A stretch of 56,657 nucleotides of DNA from Microbacterium sp. p3-SID336 (GTDB taxonomy: Bacteria; Actinomycetota; Actinomycetes; Actinomycetales; Microbacteriaceae), in the NCBI RefSeq assembly GCF_025143365.1, contig NZ_JALXPE010000024.1, forward strand, positions 1 to 56,657. Reading direction: 5' to 3'. Shown in pieces: positions 17,123 through 25,518 of this stretch (the first letter of the stretch is position 1; every line of letters starts with the position of its first letter). The position numbers and the translations under genes were made by a program. The notes beneath the pieces are model-generated. The model had not been told where the DNA came from. It did no database searches and was given only the letters and a program-made list of their open reading frames with translations.

Positions 17123-17803
17123 GTGACCCCCGAACTCCACGCTCGCATCGTCGCGGACTCGCGCGACCGCGTGGCCTGGATGCGGGCCCGGTCGCGGGGC
17201 ATCACCGCCACCGATGTCGCGGGGCTCACCAGCGAGCGGTCGATCGCGCGGGCCGCGGACTCCAAGCTCGGCGGCGGTCCCCGCTTCGGCGGCAACGCCT
17301 ACACCGACCACGGCCGGAGGCGGGAGCCGGAGATCGCGGCCTGGGTCGCCGCGACGCACGGCATCATGCCCTCGTCCGCGCTCTTCCGCGCCGAGGTCGA
17401 GCACCGGCACCTGGCCACGCCCGACGGCATCGCGGTCGACGCGGGCGGACGCATCAGCCTTGCCGAGATCAAGACCACGAATAAGGCCTTCCGCGGCATC
17501 CCCCGCACCTACCTGCGCCAGGTGTGGTGGCAGCAGCACGTGCTGGGCGCCGAGCGCACGCTGTTCGTGTGGGAGGAGCATGTGGACTTCTCCCCCGTGC
17601 ACGACGAACCCCGGTGCGTGTGGATCGATCGCGACGAGCGCGAGATCGCGAAGCTCGTCGGACTCGCCACCGACCTGATCGACGAGCTCTACCGCCGCAC
17701 GACCGGCCGCGCGGTGCCCGGCCGCACCGCGGAGGCCATCTCCAGCAGGCGCGAGCACCTGCGCGAGCGCGACGCCTTCCGCGCCCTCGCCCTCGCCGAC
17801 TGA
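17123..17803 (+). CDS. YqaJ-type PD-(D/E)XK nuclease
   Basis: This 226-residue protein resembles the YqaJ viral recombinase/lambda-exonuclease-like nuclease family. The expected elements appear in order: an N-terminal ITATDVAGL segment (the G-A/I-S/T-D type motif), GRRREPEIAAW (Glu), ATPDGIAVD (Asp), LAEIKTT (E-x-K), and YLRQVWWQQHVLGAERTLFV (QxxWQ-like helix). These make a complete metal-dependent active site. It starts with GTG 17123. In phages such nucleases pair with an annealing protein, but no RecT-like gene or phage gene is nearby. Its role may be DNA repair or end processing, which is an inference. Confidence 0.8.
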   Translation: MTPELHARIVADSRDRVAWMRARSRGITATDVAGLTSERSIARAADSKLGGGPRFGGNAYTDHGRRREPEIAAWVAATHGIMPSSALFRAEVEHRHLATPDGIAVDAGGRISLAEIKTTNKAFRGIPRTYLRQVWWQQHVLGAERTLFVWEEHVDFSPVHDEPRCVWIDRDEREIAKLVGLATDLIDELYRRTTGRAVPGRTAEAISSRREHLRERDAFRALALAD

Positions 17804-17829
17804 ACCCGCGGCGGAGCGCCGCCACCGCG

Positions 17830-18321
17830 TCACGTGCACGTGTTGTTTCCGCCGAGTCCGAGCAGTCCACCCACCGAGAGCGTACGCGTCGCCGCCGGTG
17901 AGACCCACGCCGTCCCGGGCTGGACGGCCTCGACCCGCACCGTGTTCGAAGAGCCCAGCAGGCTGCCGAGCAGGGTGCTCAGGAGTCCGGAGCTGATGGT
18001 CGCGGAATAGGTGTACGGCCCGGTGCCGCCCTGGCTGACCGAGCCGTTGTCGACCGCCACGTTGTTGATCGACAGCCGCTGCTGCGCCTTGGGATAGGGC
18101 GAGGTCCACGTGATGGTGAAACCGGTGAACGTGCCGAGCAGGCTCGACACGCTGCAGGAGGTGATGACGGGTGTGGCGAGCCTGGCCGCCGTGAACGTGC
18201 CGCCCGCGTACTCGCCGTCGGAGAACGACGCCTCCGTCGCGGGAATCGCCGACAGCGACGACGCGCCGAGCAGCACGGCGATGCCCACGACTCCGGCGAG
18301 CGCTCGTCGCCGCCCGCTCAT
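17830..18321 (-). CDS. Exported protein with SipW-type signal region
   Basis: This 163-residue protein has an N-terminal hydrophobic segment (about residues 8-28) followed by ATEASFSDGEYAGGTFTAARL. This has the A-x-F-S-D...G-x-F-T-A pattern seen at the processing region of SipW-dependent proteins, as in its two operon neighbours. The rest is Ser/Thr/Gly-rich and probably beta-structured, ending with a Cys pair possibility (C54-like and the penultimate Cys). It is translationally coupled to the upstream LAxTG gene by ATGA. It is the last gene of the operon. No known function can be named. Confidence 0.75.
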   Translation of the reverse strand: MSGRRRALAGVVGIAVLLGASSLSAIPATEASFSDGEYAGGTFTAARLATPVITSCSVSSLLGTFTGFTITWTSPYPKAQQRLSINNVAVDNGSVSQGGTGPYTYSATISSGLLSTLLGSLLGSSNTVRVEAVQPGTAWVSPAATRTLSVGGLLGLGGNNTCT

Positions 18322-18953
18322 GATGCGCCTCCCGGGGGTGGCAGCTCGCGGCGTCGGCGCCGGATGGCGATCCCGCCCGCCGCCAGCAGCACCGCACCTC
18401 CGAGCACCGCGGGCAGCCACGGCGGTGATCCCGTCGCCGCCAGGCTGCCTCCCGGCCCGACCACCGCGGTCTCTCCGGCCCCGTGTGCCAGCACGCGCAC
18501 CTGGGTGCTTCCGGCGCCGTCGTGCGGTTCGAGCGCGATCGTCAGGCGCAGGTGCGCCGTGTCGGTGTCGGCGATCTCGGTGAGCGCGACCTCGCGACCG
18601 TCGCGGGGGATGCGCCACTGCGTCCGCAGAGGCGTCGCTCCTGGCAGGCACTCATCGCCCTGCCACGGCCGCGAGCACAGGGCGATATCGAGGCGCAGCG
18701 GCGCGTCCCCGGTGGCACTCACCCCGATGCGCACGGAACCGGGCTCGGGCGCCCTGGCGCTGACGGTCACATCCCACCCGACGGACTGTCCCGGCAGCAG
18801 GCCGCGGGCAGCCTCCCAGTCCGCGACCGAGACCAGCCGCAGCACCCGGCCCTGGATCACCTCGGTCGTGGGCGCTGCCCACGCCGCCGATGACACCCCG
18901 AGCACCAGGAACGCCGCCAGCGCGAGCACGGCGGAGGCGGCCCGGCGCGTCAC
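18318..18953 (-). CDS. LAxTG-anchored surface protein
   Basis: This 211-residue protein begins at GTG 18953 (VTRRAASAVLALAAF), giving a signal peptide ending near SAAWAAP. The C-terminus has a sortase sorting signal: LAATG at about 171-175, a hydrophobic helix, then RRRRR. LAxTG motifs are used by class E sortases of high-GC Gram-positives, so the protein should be linked to peptidoglycan. The middle is a beta-rich region with two Cys residues. GTGA overlap with the signal-peptidase gene and ATGA overlap with the next gene show tight coupling. It may anchor or nucleate the TasA-like proteins made from the same operon, like a TapA analogue; that is inference. Confidence 0.75.
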   Translation of the reverse strand: MTRRAASAVLALAAFLVLGVSSAAWAAPTTEVIQGRVLRLVSVADWEAARGLLPGQSVGWDVTVSARAPEPGSVRIGVSATGDAPLRLDIALCSRPWQGDECLPGATPLRTQWRIPRDGREVALTEIADTDTAHLRLTIALEPHDGAGSTQVRVLAHGAGETAVVGPGGSLAATGSPPWLPAVLGGAVLLAAGGIAIRRRRRELPPPGGAS

Positions 18954-19546
18954 GGCGACTCCCGCTGCGTCGGACCGGCGCGTCGCGGGAGGCGCGGCCA
19001 GAACGCCCACACCACGAGGGTCGTGGCCGCGACGGTCAGTGCGCCCAGGACCACCGGGTCCCCCAGCGCCACGACGACCGCCGCCACACCGGGCACCGAG
19101 AACAGCACCGTCCGCACCGAGGTCACCGGATAGGGGAACGGGTCCTCGGCCGTGTTCGCGTCGCCACGCAGCGTGAGGAGTCGTTCGGATGCGGTCGCCC
19201 CCGGCCGCACGGCCGTGACGCGGTGGGTCACCGGCAGCTGTCCGGGCCGGTCCACCGTGACCACGTCGCCGACCTCGACCTGCGCAGCGGGCACGCGCTG
19301 GACGACGGCCACGGAGCCGGCGGGGATCGTGGGCGACATAGAGCCGGTGCGGAACAGGATGAGCGTGATCTGCGCGGTGACCGCGAGGACCACCAGCACG
19401 AGGCACACCGCCCCCGCCGCGGCGGCCAGCCACAGCAGGACGTCCGCGAGCGCGCGGCCGAGTCCCCGTACCGGCGGGCGCACCGCCGCGGTGTCGGGAG
19501 AGGACGCGGCCTGCTCGCGCAGCGCGCGCCTGGTGAGCCCCGTCAT
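18950..19546 (-). CDS. SipW-like signal peptidase I (ER type, S26)
   Basis: This 198-residue membrane protease has a hydrophobic segment at residues 36-66 followed by the catalytic serine S69 in TGSMSPTI. A histidine, H108 in PVTHRV, occupies the place of the usual lysine, and RGDAN (127-131) supplies the Asp. The Ser-His arrangement marks the SipW/eukaryotic ER subgroup. Two further hydrophobic segments lie near the C-terminus. I preferred ATG 19546 because GAGGGGAGGGG precedes it; ATG 19573 lacks a ribosome-binding site. It should process the atypical signal peptides of its operon neighbours. Confidence 0.88.
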   Translation of the reverse strand: MTGLTRRALREQAASSPDTAAVRPPVRGLGRALADVLLWLAAAAGAVCLVLVVLAVTAQITLILFRTGSMSPTIPAGSVAVVQRVPAAQVEVGDVVTVDRPGQLPVTHRVTAVRPGATASERLLTLRGDANTAEDPFPYPVTSVRTVLFSVPGVAAVVVALGDPVVLGALTVAATTLVVWAFWPRLPRRAGPTQRESP

Positions 19547-19578
19547 AGCCCCTCCCCTCTCGCTCGTGCTCATCGCCG

Positions 19579-20196
19579 TCAGGACGACGTGCCCTGGATC
19601 TGCCAGGTCTGCGTCATGGTCAGGCCCTGTGCCGCGTTGGGCGCCGTGGTCGGCAGCGTCACCGCCACGCAGTAGTTCACCTGGGTGCCGCCGTTCGCCG
19701 CGACCGCCTGGGTGGTGGCGCCGCTCGTGGTGAGCGCCGAGCCGTCGGCCACCACGGCGGTGCCTGCGGGGTAGGTGCTCGCGCTGCGCGCCGTGCCCGC
19801 GATGGTGCGCACGCCATAGGTGAGGTACGCCGCGAGCCCCGTGCCGCCTGGGGTTCCTGCGGTGAGCTGCAGGACGCCCGCGACCGAGGGGTTCGCGGTG
19901 CGGACGCTGAACAGCGCATACGTGGTGGTTCCGGGGGCCATGGCGGTCGGCGGCAGCTGGAAGTTCAGCACGGCGGCGGCGCCGGTCGTGGCGTGGCTCG
20001 CGAAGGTCGCGCCGTCGGCGGCCCCGACGATGTCGAAGCGCCCCGCGGTGAACGTCGCGGTGCCGAACTCGGAGTCGTTCCAGGCCGCGAGGGTCGCGGT
20101 GGCCCCGATGCCGAGCACCAGTCCGCCGGCGAGCACGGCCCTGACTCTGCGGGAGCGGATCCTCCGCCTCTCCCGCATCCGCCTGCGGGTCGTCAT
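19579..20196 (-). CDS. TasA/CalY-like SipW-dependent secreted protein
   Basis: This 205-residue protein starts MTTRRRMRERRRIRSRR, a very basic N-region, followed by AVLAGGLVLGIGATATLAAW and NDSEFGTATFTAGRFDIVG. That arrangement (hydrophobic core, then A-W-N/S-D-S-x-x-G-T-F-T-A-G) is the signature of camelysin/TasA signal regions cut by SipW. The rest is Ala/Thr/Gly-rich and predicted beta-sheet. It is a paralogue of the upstream gene, 7 bases away. TasA-type proteins form extracellular fibres in Bacillus biofilms; fibre formation here is inference. Confidence 0.82.
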   Translation of the reverse strand: MTTRRRMRERRRIRSRRVRAVLAGGLVLGIGATATLAAWNDSEFGTATFTAGRFDIVGAADGATFASHATTGAAAVLNFQLPPTAMAPGTTTYALFSVRTANPSVAGVLQLTAGTPGGTGLAAYLTYGVRTIAGTARSASTYPAGTAVVADGSALTTSGATTQAVAANGGTQVNYCVAVTLPTTAPNAAQGLTMTQTWQIQGTSS

Positions 20197-20203
20197 GGCC
20201 TGC

Positions 20204-20830
20204 TCAGTTCGTCGAGGTCGCCGTGAACGTCCACGTCGCGTCGGTGACGAGACCGGGCTCCAGCGCCGCGTCCGCCGTGACGGCGAAGCACAGCTGGACG
20301 GCGGTGCCCGCCGCGGCGGTCGTCGCGCCGGCCGTGAGCGGCACCGTGGTGACCCCGGTCTGCGCGTCGAGGGTGGCGCCGGTCGCGACAGGGGTGCCCA
20401 CAGCCGAGGCCGCATCGCAGGTCGCTCCGGGAGCCAACTGGTAGATCGCGTAGCCGAGGTGGTCCGCGTTGGACGTCGCCGCGGGGTCGGCGGTGGTGCC
20501 GTCGGCCACCAGGTCGGCATCCGAGGTGGTGCCCGCCGCGAGGCGTACCCAGAATCCCGCGTAGACGGTGTCGGTCGGCGACATGTTGCCGACGAGACCC
20601 GCGGGCAGCGTGAACGCCAGCGTCGCCGCGGTGCCGCCGGCGTCGACGTCGTGGTCCGCGAAGGTGGTCCCGTCGGTCGAGCCCTCCAGGTTGAAGGCGC
20701 CGGCGGTGAACGTGCCGGTCGCGAACTCGGAGTCGTTCCAGGCGGCGAGAGTGACGGCCACCCCCACCCCGAGGACGAGTCCTCCCGCCAGCACCGCGAG
20801 GACCTTGCGCTGCGTCGTTGTGGTTGCCAT
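20204..20830 (-). CDS. TasA/CalY-like SipW-dependent secreted protein
   Basis: This 208-residue protein starts at ATG 20830 behind GGGGGAA. Residues 10-30 form the hydrophobic core (AVLAGGLVLGVGVAVTLAAW), followed by NDSEFATGTFTAGAFNLEG, the SipW-type processing region. Two Cys residues in the C-terminal half (GATCDAAS and LCFAV) could form a disulfide outside the cell. It is the first gene of the operon and nearly identical in its signal region to the next gene, showing tandem duplication. The likely role is a structural or protease-like surface protein of the camelysin family. Confidence 0.83.
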   Translation of the reverse strand: MATTTTQRKVLAVLAGGLVLGVGVAVTLAAWNDSEFATGTFTAGAFNLEGSTDGTTFADHDVDAGGTAATLAFTLPAGLVGNMSPTDTVYAGFWVRLAAGTTSDADLVADGTTADPAATSNADHLGYAIYQLAPGATCDAASAVGTPVATGATLDAQTGVTTVPLTAGATTAAAGTAVQLCFAVTADAALEPGLVTDATWTFTATSTN

Positions 20831-21014
20831 GTCGTTCCCCCTCAGGAATCGGATGTCCGGGGGAACGCCGACGAGCCGATCTCTGGGAATTCTCCCGCGT
20901 GCTGGCATCCTCTCCGAGCCCTCGGGGAGAGACAAGGCGATCCCGCGCACGACCGTCGCTCATCCCGCGCAGACCGTGCGGACAAGACGTCACCGCTCCG
21001 CCAGCACCGTCCCG

Positions 21015-21923
21015 TCAGCGGCGCCGCGTCTCCCCGACCGATCCGGGCGCGGCGAGCACGCCACCGGCCTCCGCGGCGACCTCCGCCGCGATGGTGTCCA
21101 GCAGCGGCGAGCGCAGGTTCCACTGCTGCCAGTACAGCGCGACGCGCAGCGTCGGTCCGCCGAGCGGCACGAGCTCGCGCGACTCCTGCAGCCGCGGCAC
21201 CATGCCCCACCCGAGCCCGAGTGACACGGCGACCGCGTAGTCGTGCGAGGCGGGGACGTAGTGCCGGGGCACGCCCTGCTGCCCCACCGACATCGCCGCG
21301 AGCCACTCGTGCTGCAGCGTGTCCCTGCGGTCGAAGTCGACGAAGGGAGCCGCGGCCAGGGCCGCCGCGGTCACCCCGTCCGGGAACCATCGCTTCGCGT
21401 ATCCGCGCGCGGCCATGGCACGGTACTCGAGCACGCCGAGCGGAGTCACCGCGCAGCCGGCCACCGGGGTCTCCTCGCTCGTGACCGCGACCATCACGGT
21501 GCCGGACTCCAGCAGCCGCGCGGTGAAGTTCTGATCGTCCCTGTGCAGGTCGAAGTCGATGTCATGGGCGGCTGACAGGCGCGCCATCGGCCGCAGGAAC
21601 CAGGTGGCCAGGGAGTCGGCGTTCACCGCGAGAGGGATCGTGATCCGGCGCCCGGAGCCGGTGTCGTCGATGCCGACGCCGGCCAGCGCGTCGTGCTCGA
21701 GGAGGGCGACCTGACGGGCCAGACGCACCACGGCCTCGCCCGCCTCGGTGAGCCGTGCCGGCTTACTGCGCACGAGGAGGATGCGTCCGAGCTGCTCCTC
21801 CAGCGCCTTGAGCCGCTGGCTCACGGCCGAGGGCGTCACGCGCAGCCGCCGGGAGGCCGCATCGAGCGTCCCCTCGTCGGCGACGGCGGCCAGGGTGGCA
21901 GCCAGCTCCGGATCGATCCTCAC
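21015..21923 (-). CDS. lysG: LysR-type regulator of lysine export (LysG/ArgP family)
   Basis: The product (302 residues from GTG 21923) begins VRIDPELAATLAAVADEGT and continues LDAASRRLRVTPSAVSQRLK, the LysG/ArgP-type winged helix. The C-terminal half is the LysR co-inducer domain. It is divergent from lysE, as in Corynebacterium glutamicum, where LysG with lysine or arginine switches on the exporter. I chose GTG 21923 because the family starts there. A GTG at 21968 is possible but adds unrelated residues and would put the palindromic operator inside the coding region. Neither has a ribosome-binding site, so a leaderless mRNA is plausible. Confidence 0.87.
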   Translation of the reverse strand: MRIDPELAATLAAVADEGTLDAASRRLRVTPSAVSQRLKALEEQLGRILLVRSKPARLTEAGEAVVRLARQVALLEHDALAGVGIDDTGSGRRITIPLAVNADSLATWFLRPMARLSAAHDIDFDLHRDDQNFTARLLESGTVMVAVTSEETPVAGCAVTPLGVLEYRAMAARGYAKRWFPDGVTAAALAAAPFVDFDRRDTLQHEWLAAMSVGQQGVPRHYVPASHDYAVAVSLGLGWGMVPRLQESRELVPLGGPTLRVALYWQQWNLRSPLLDTIAAEVAAEAGGVLAAPGSVGETRRR

Positions 21924-21939
21924 ATTAGCGATGCTAATG
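21923..21939. promoter_or_regulatory. LysR-type dyad in the lysG-lysE promoter region
   Basis: CATTAGC-GAT-GCTAATG is a perfect 7-3-7 inverted repeat, 55 bases upstream of the lysE start codon. It has the T-N11-A form of LysR-type boxes and is the obvious LysG site. Confidence 0.65.
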
Positions 21940-21994
21940 GTTCGGTAGGAATCTTCGCTTCCCCTCACGGCGAGGGCGTTCCTAGTGTGGAATC

Positions 21995-22666
21995 ATGCTC
22001 ACCGTCCTCGCCGGTCTCGGACTCGGCCTGTCGCTCATCGTGGCCATCGGCGCCCAGAACGTCTTCGTGCTGCGCCAGGGCATCCGACGGGAGCATGTCC
22101 TCGCGGTCGTGATCGTGTGCGCCGTGTCCGATGCGGTGCTGATCGTCGCCGGGGTTGCCGGGCTGGGCTTCCTGCTGCAGTCCGCGCCCTGGCTGGTCGT
22201 GGTCGCGCGCTGGGCGGGGGCCGGGTTCCTGCTGGGCTACGGACTGCTCGCGGCACGTCGCGCCTGGCGGGGCGGGGAAGAGCTCGTGGTGGACGCCCCG
22301 GCCGCGCCCCCGACCGCGGTCGGCAGCACCGGAGCGACCGCCGTGCAGACCGCCGCGCGCACGGGCACGCGCCTCGCGCCGGTCGTGCTCACCACGCTCG
22401 CGCTCACGTGGCTCAACCCGCACGTCTACCTCGACACCGTGCTGATGCTGGGCTCCATCGCCGCCACGCACGGCGATCAGCGCTGGCTCTTCGCAGCCGG
22501 CGCCATCGCGGCCAGCGTCCTGTGGTTCACCGCTCTCGGATTCGGCGCCCGCCACCTCGGCCGCTGGCTGCGCACCCCGCGCTCCTGGCGCATCCTCGAT
22601 GCGGTGATCGCCGTGATCATGGTGACCCTGGCGATCAGCCTCGTGCTCCCCGTGCTGGGCGGCTGA
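21995..22666 (+). CDS. lysE: L-lysine/arginine exporter LysE
   Basis: This 223-residue membrane protein has the LysE-family start [27 protein letters not shown], five to six hydrophobic segments, and [20 protein letters not shown] in the second half, with the Asn-Pro of the family. LysE exports basic amino acids with the membrane potential and prevents their build-up when peptides are degraded. It ends 2 bases before the convergent DUF1801 gene. Confidence 0.93.
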   Translation: MLTVLAGLGLGLSLIVAIGAQNVFVLRQGIRREHVLAVVIVCAVSDAVLIVAGVAGLGFLLQSAPWLVVVARWAGAGFLLGYGLLAARRAWRGGEELVVDAPAAPPTAVGSTGATAVQTAARTGTRLAPVVLTTLALTWLNPHVYLDTVLMLGSIAATHGDQRWLFAAGAIAASVLWFTALGFGARHLGRWLRTPRSWRILDAVIAVIMVTLAISLVLPVLGG

Positions 22667-22668
22667 GC

Positions 22669-23025
22669 TCAGCGGCCCTCGATCTGCGCGAGCCGCGCGC
22701 GCACCAGCTGCTCGACGGCCGCCGCCGGCAGCGGATGCTCGGGCTGGAAGCGGATCGTGCCCTTGTCCAGACTCAACCCGGGGTGGTCGGCCAACAGCTC
22801 GGCCACCTCGGAGACCGCCGCGGGGCTGAACGGGTACACGCCGATGTGCTTCTTCGCCCGCATCACCGAGAGCAGGGACTTCCCGCGGTGCACGAGCGCC
22901 GGCATGCCGTAGCCGGTGCCCTGCTCCGCATCGGGCACGACACCACGCGCGATCGCGTACACCCGCTCGATGGCCTCACGGTCCGCCGGCGCGAGCCCGG
23001 CGAGGTAGTCGTCGATGGTCCCCAC
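22669..23025 (-). CDS. DUF1801 domain protein (YdhG-like)
   Basis: This 118-residue cytoplasmic protein matches the DUF1801/YdhG fold: it begins IDDYLAGLAPADREAIERVY and contains the GYGMPALVHRGKSLLSVMRAKKHIGVYPFS block, typical of the family. Its start is GTG 23025. Some relatives are described as iron chaperone-like, but the biochemical role is unclear. It is downstream of the amino-acid ABC operon on the same strand and may be cotranscribed by read-through. Confidence 0.8.
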   Translation of the reverse strand: MGTIDDYLAGLAPADREAIERVYAIARGVVPDAEQGTGYGMPALVHRGKSLLSVMRAKKHIGVYPFSPAAVSEVAELLADHPGLSLDKGTIRFQPEHPLPAAAVEQLVRARLAQIEGR

Positions 23026-23076
23026 GAGGGCATCCTGCCACCGATCCGCGACCCGGGCCAGGGGCGAGAGCTGCGG

Positions 23077-23880
23077 TCAGGCGCCGTCGAGCGGACGCAT
23101 GATGCGCGTGAGGAACCGCTGCGTCCGCTCCTGACGCGGGGCGCTGAACAGCTCGGACGGAGGTCCCTGCTCCACGATCACGCCGCCGTCGAGGAAGAGC
23201 ACGTGGTCGGCGGCCTCCCGCGCGAAGCTCAGCTCGTGGGTCACCACCGCCATGGTCCATCCCTCGTCCGCGAGCTCCTTGATCACCAGCAGCACCTCCC
23301 CCACCAGCTCGGGGTCGAGCGCGCTGGTCGGCTCGTCGAACAGCAGCAGATCCGGCTTGAGGGCCAGCGCCCTGACGATGCCCACCCGCTGCTGCTGCCC
23401 GCCGGACAGCTGATGCGGCCGCGCCTGCGCCTTGTCGGCCAGCCCCACCCGGTCGAGCAGGGCGTGCGCCTCGGCCACGACCTCGTCCTTCGGGCGACGC
23501 TGCACGCGCCACGGCCCCTCGATCACGTTCTCCAGCACCGTGAGGTGCGGGAACAGGTTGTGGTGCTGGAACACCATCGCCGAGCGGTCGCGCAGGGCCA
23601 GGCGCTGCTGCTTCTCGATGCGCGGCTTCGGACGGGCCTCCGGCGCGAAGTCGATCTCCGGACCGCCGTCCACCACGATGGTCCCGGCGTCGGGCCTCTC
23701 CAGGCCGTTGAGCGCCCGGAGCACCGTGGTCTTGCCCGACCCGCTCGGGCCGATCAGCACCACGACCTCGCCACGGTGCAGCGTCAGGTCGACCCCGCGC
23801 AGCACCTCGTGGCCGCCGAAGCTCTTGTGCAGGCCGCGCGCCGTGAGCAGCGCCTGCGCCGGGTTCTCAGTGGGCGACAT
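23077..23880 (-). CDS. Amino-acid ABC transporter ATPase (GlnQ type)
   Basis: This 267-residue ATPase has Walker A GPSGSGKTT, the signature LSGGQQQRVGI, Walker B LLLFDEPTSALDP, and the switch His in AVVTHELSFAREA. It follows the polar amino-acid transporter pattern. It overlaps the upstream permease gene by 14 bases. It powers import of the ligand bound by the lipoprotein encoded first in the operon. Confidence 0.92.
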   Translation of the reverse strand: MSPTENPAQALLTARGLHKSFGGHEVLRGVDLTLHRGEVVVLIGPSGSGKTTVLRALNGLERPDAGTIVVDGGPEIDFAPEARPKPRIEKQQRLALRDRSAMVFQHHNLFPHLTVLENVIEGPWRVQRRPKDEVVAEAHALLDRVGLADKAQARPHQLSGGQQQRVGIVRALALKPDLLLFDEPTSALDPELVGEVLLVIKELADEGWTMAVVTHELSFAREAADHVLFLDGGVIVEQGPPSELFSAPRQERTQRFLTRIMRPLDGA

Positions 23881-24532
23881 GGCGGTCCAGCCTCCTCTCC
23901 AGCGCGCTCTGCCCGAAGGACAGCACCAGGCAGATGACCCAGTAGACCAGGGCGGCCGCCAGATACAGCACCATGAACTCGAGCGTCGTGGACGCGATCT
24001 GCTGCGCCACCTTGAACAGCTCCGTGACCAGGATCAGCGACGTCAGGGAGGTGTCCTTGACGAGCGAGATGAATGTGTTGGACAGCGGGGGCACCGACAC
24101 CCTGGCCGCCTGCGGCAGGATGATGCGCGTGAGGGTGCGCGTGCGGTTCATGCCGACCGTGTACGCCGCCTCCCACTGCCCCTTCGGCACCGACAGGATC
24201 GCGGCCCGCACGACTTCGGCCCCGTAGCCGCCCACGTTGAGCGACAGGGCGATGATGGCGCTCGGCCAGGGATCGAGCGTGACCCCGACCGACGGGAGCC
24301 CGTAGAAGATCACGAACAGCTGCACCAGCATCGGTGTGCCGCGGATGACGGAGATGTAGAACCGCGCGACGCCCGACACCACCGGGTGCACCGAGATGCG
24401 CATCAGCGCGACGCCGATCGCGATCGCGAGCCCCAGGACGAACGACACCAGAGCGAGCGGGATCGTCGCCGTCAGCCCCGCCCAGGCGATCGGCCAGAGC
24501 GAGTCCAGGAACAGCTGCCAGGGGTCCTGCAT
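23867..24532 (-). CDS. Amino-acid ABC transporter permease (HisM/GlnP type)
   Basis: This 221-residue permease has about five membrane segments and the polar amino-acid permease loop EVVRAAILSVPKGQWEAAYTVGMN, which contacts the ATPase. RGTPMLVQLFVIFYGLP is another family block. It starts 3 bases after the binding-protein stop codon. A single permease gene suggests a homodimeric channel. Confidence 0.92.
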   Translation of the reverse strand: MQDPWQLFLDSLWPIAWAGLTATIPLALVSFVLGLAIAIGVALMRISVHPVVSGVARFYISVIRGTPMLVQLFVIFYGLPSVGVTLDPWPSAIIALSLNVGGYGAEVVRAAILSVPKGQWEAAYTVGMNRTRTLTRIILPQAARVSVPPLSNTFISLVKDTSLTSLILVTELFKVAQQIASTTLEFMVLYLAAALVYWVICLVLSFGQSALERRLDRHVAH

Positions 24533-24535
24533 GGG

Positions 24536-25351
24536 TTACTGCGTGACGTCGTCGCCGAAGTACTTGTCGCTGATCTCGGCGAGCGTGCCGTCCGCCCTGA
24601 GCTCCTCCAGCGCGGCGTCGACGGCCTCCACCAGCGACTCCTTGTCCTTCGTGAACACGAACGCCTGCTCGCCCGCGTCCTCGGTCTCCGCCGCGATCTT
24701 CAGGCCCGTGGGGCTGTTGGTCTTCTCGTAGTCGAGGAAGGTGAGCTTGTCGTTCACGGTCGCGTCGACCCGACCCTGACGCAGCAGCTCGACCGCCTGC
24801 GCCCAGCCCTCGACGCCCTCGACGGTGGCGCCGGACTCCGTGGCGAGTTCGTACCAGTTGCTCGTGAGGGACTGCGCGGTGGTCTTGCCCGCCAGGTCGT
24901 CGAAGGAGGAGATCGAGTCGTCGTCCTCCGCGACCACGATCACGCCGGGGGACACGGTGTACGGCTCGCTGAAGAGGTACTTCGCCTCGCGCTCGTCGTT
25001 GATGGAGACCTGGTTCGCGATCACGTCGAACCGGCCGGCGTCGAGGCCCGCGAAGATCGCGTCCCACTGCGTCTCCTGGAACTCGACCTCGAGGCCGAGC
25101 TTGTCGGCGACCGCCTGGATGATCTCGACGTCGAACCCGGTCAGGTCACCCGAGCCGCCGTCGCCGTGGAAGCTGAAGGGCCGGTACGTGCCCTCGGTGG
25201 CGACGGTGAGCGTGCCGTCCTTCACGAGCCCGAAGTCGGAGCCGGCGGAGCTGCTGTCGTCGGTGGACGCGGGCGTCGTGGACCCGCTGCAGGCCGTGAG
25301 CGCGAGCGCTGCGGCGGCGAGTGCGGAGACGGCGATGAGACGACGGGACAT
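24536..25351 (-). CDS. Amino-acid ABC transporter substrate-binding lipoprotein
   Basis: This 271-residue protein has a lipoprotein signal ending LALTACSG (Cys about residue 21) and a family 3 solute-binding domain with GTLTVATEGTYRPFSFHG and LTGFDVEIIQAVADKLG. The overall look is closest to cystine/polar amino-acid binders such as TcyA, but the ligand is not certain. It is the first gene of the three-gene importer. The ATG at 25351 follows AGGAGGG on the minus strand. Confidence 0.88.
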   Translation of the reverse strand: MSRRLIAVSALAAAALALTACSGSTTPASTDDSSSAGSDFGLVKDGTLTVATEGTYRPFSFHGDGGSGDLTGFDVEIIQAVADKLGLEVEFQETQWDAIFAGLDAGRFDVIANQVSINDEREAKYLFSEPYTVSPGVIVVAEDDDSISSFDDLAGKTTAQSLTSNWYELATESGATVEGVEGWAQAVELLRQGRVDATVNDKLTFLDYEKTNSPTGLKIAAETEDAGEQAFVFTKDKESLVEAVDAALEELRADGTLAEISDKYFGDDVTQ

Positions 25352-25474
25352 GGACCCTCCTGGGGTGAAGAGGCGCGCTGCGAGTGTACGCGTGCGACGC
25401 GGGACCTCCCCACGATACGTGCCCCGCAGGCACCCGAGGGCCGCGCATGACGCCGCGTTTCATGCCGACACGCA

Positions 25475-25506
25475 GAAACGCCCCCGGGCGGACCCGGGGG
25501 CGTTTC
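25475..25506 (-). terminator. Terminator of the rplKA operon
   Basis: A perfect 14-bp stem (25475-25488 with 25493-25506) with a 4-base loop lies 12 bases past the rplA stop codon. The distal arm ends in TTTC on the minus strand. Confidence 0.85.
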
Positions 25507-25518
25507 GATGCGTCAGGC

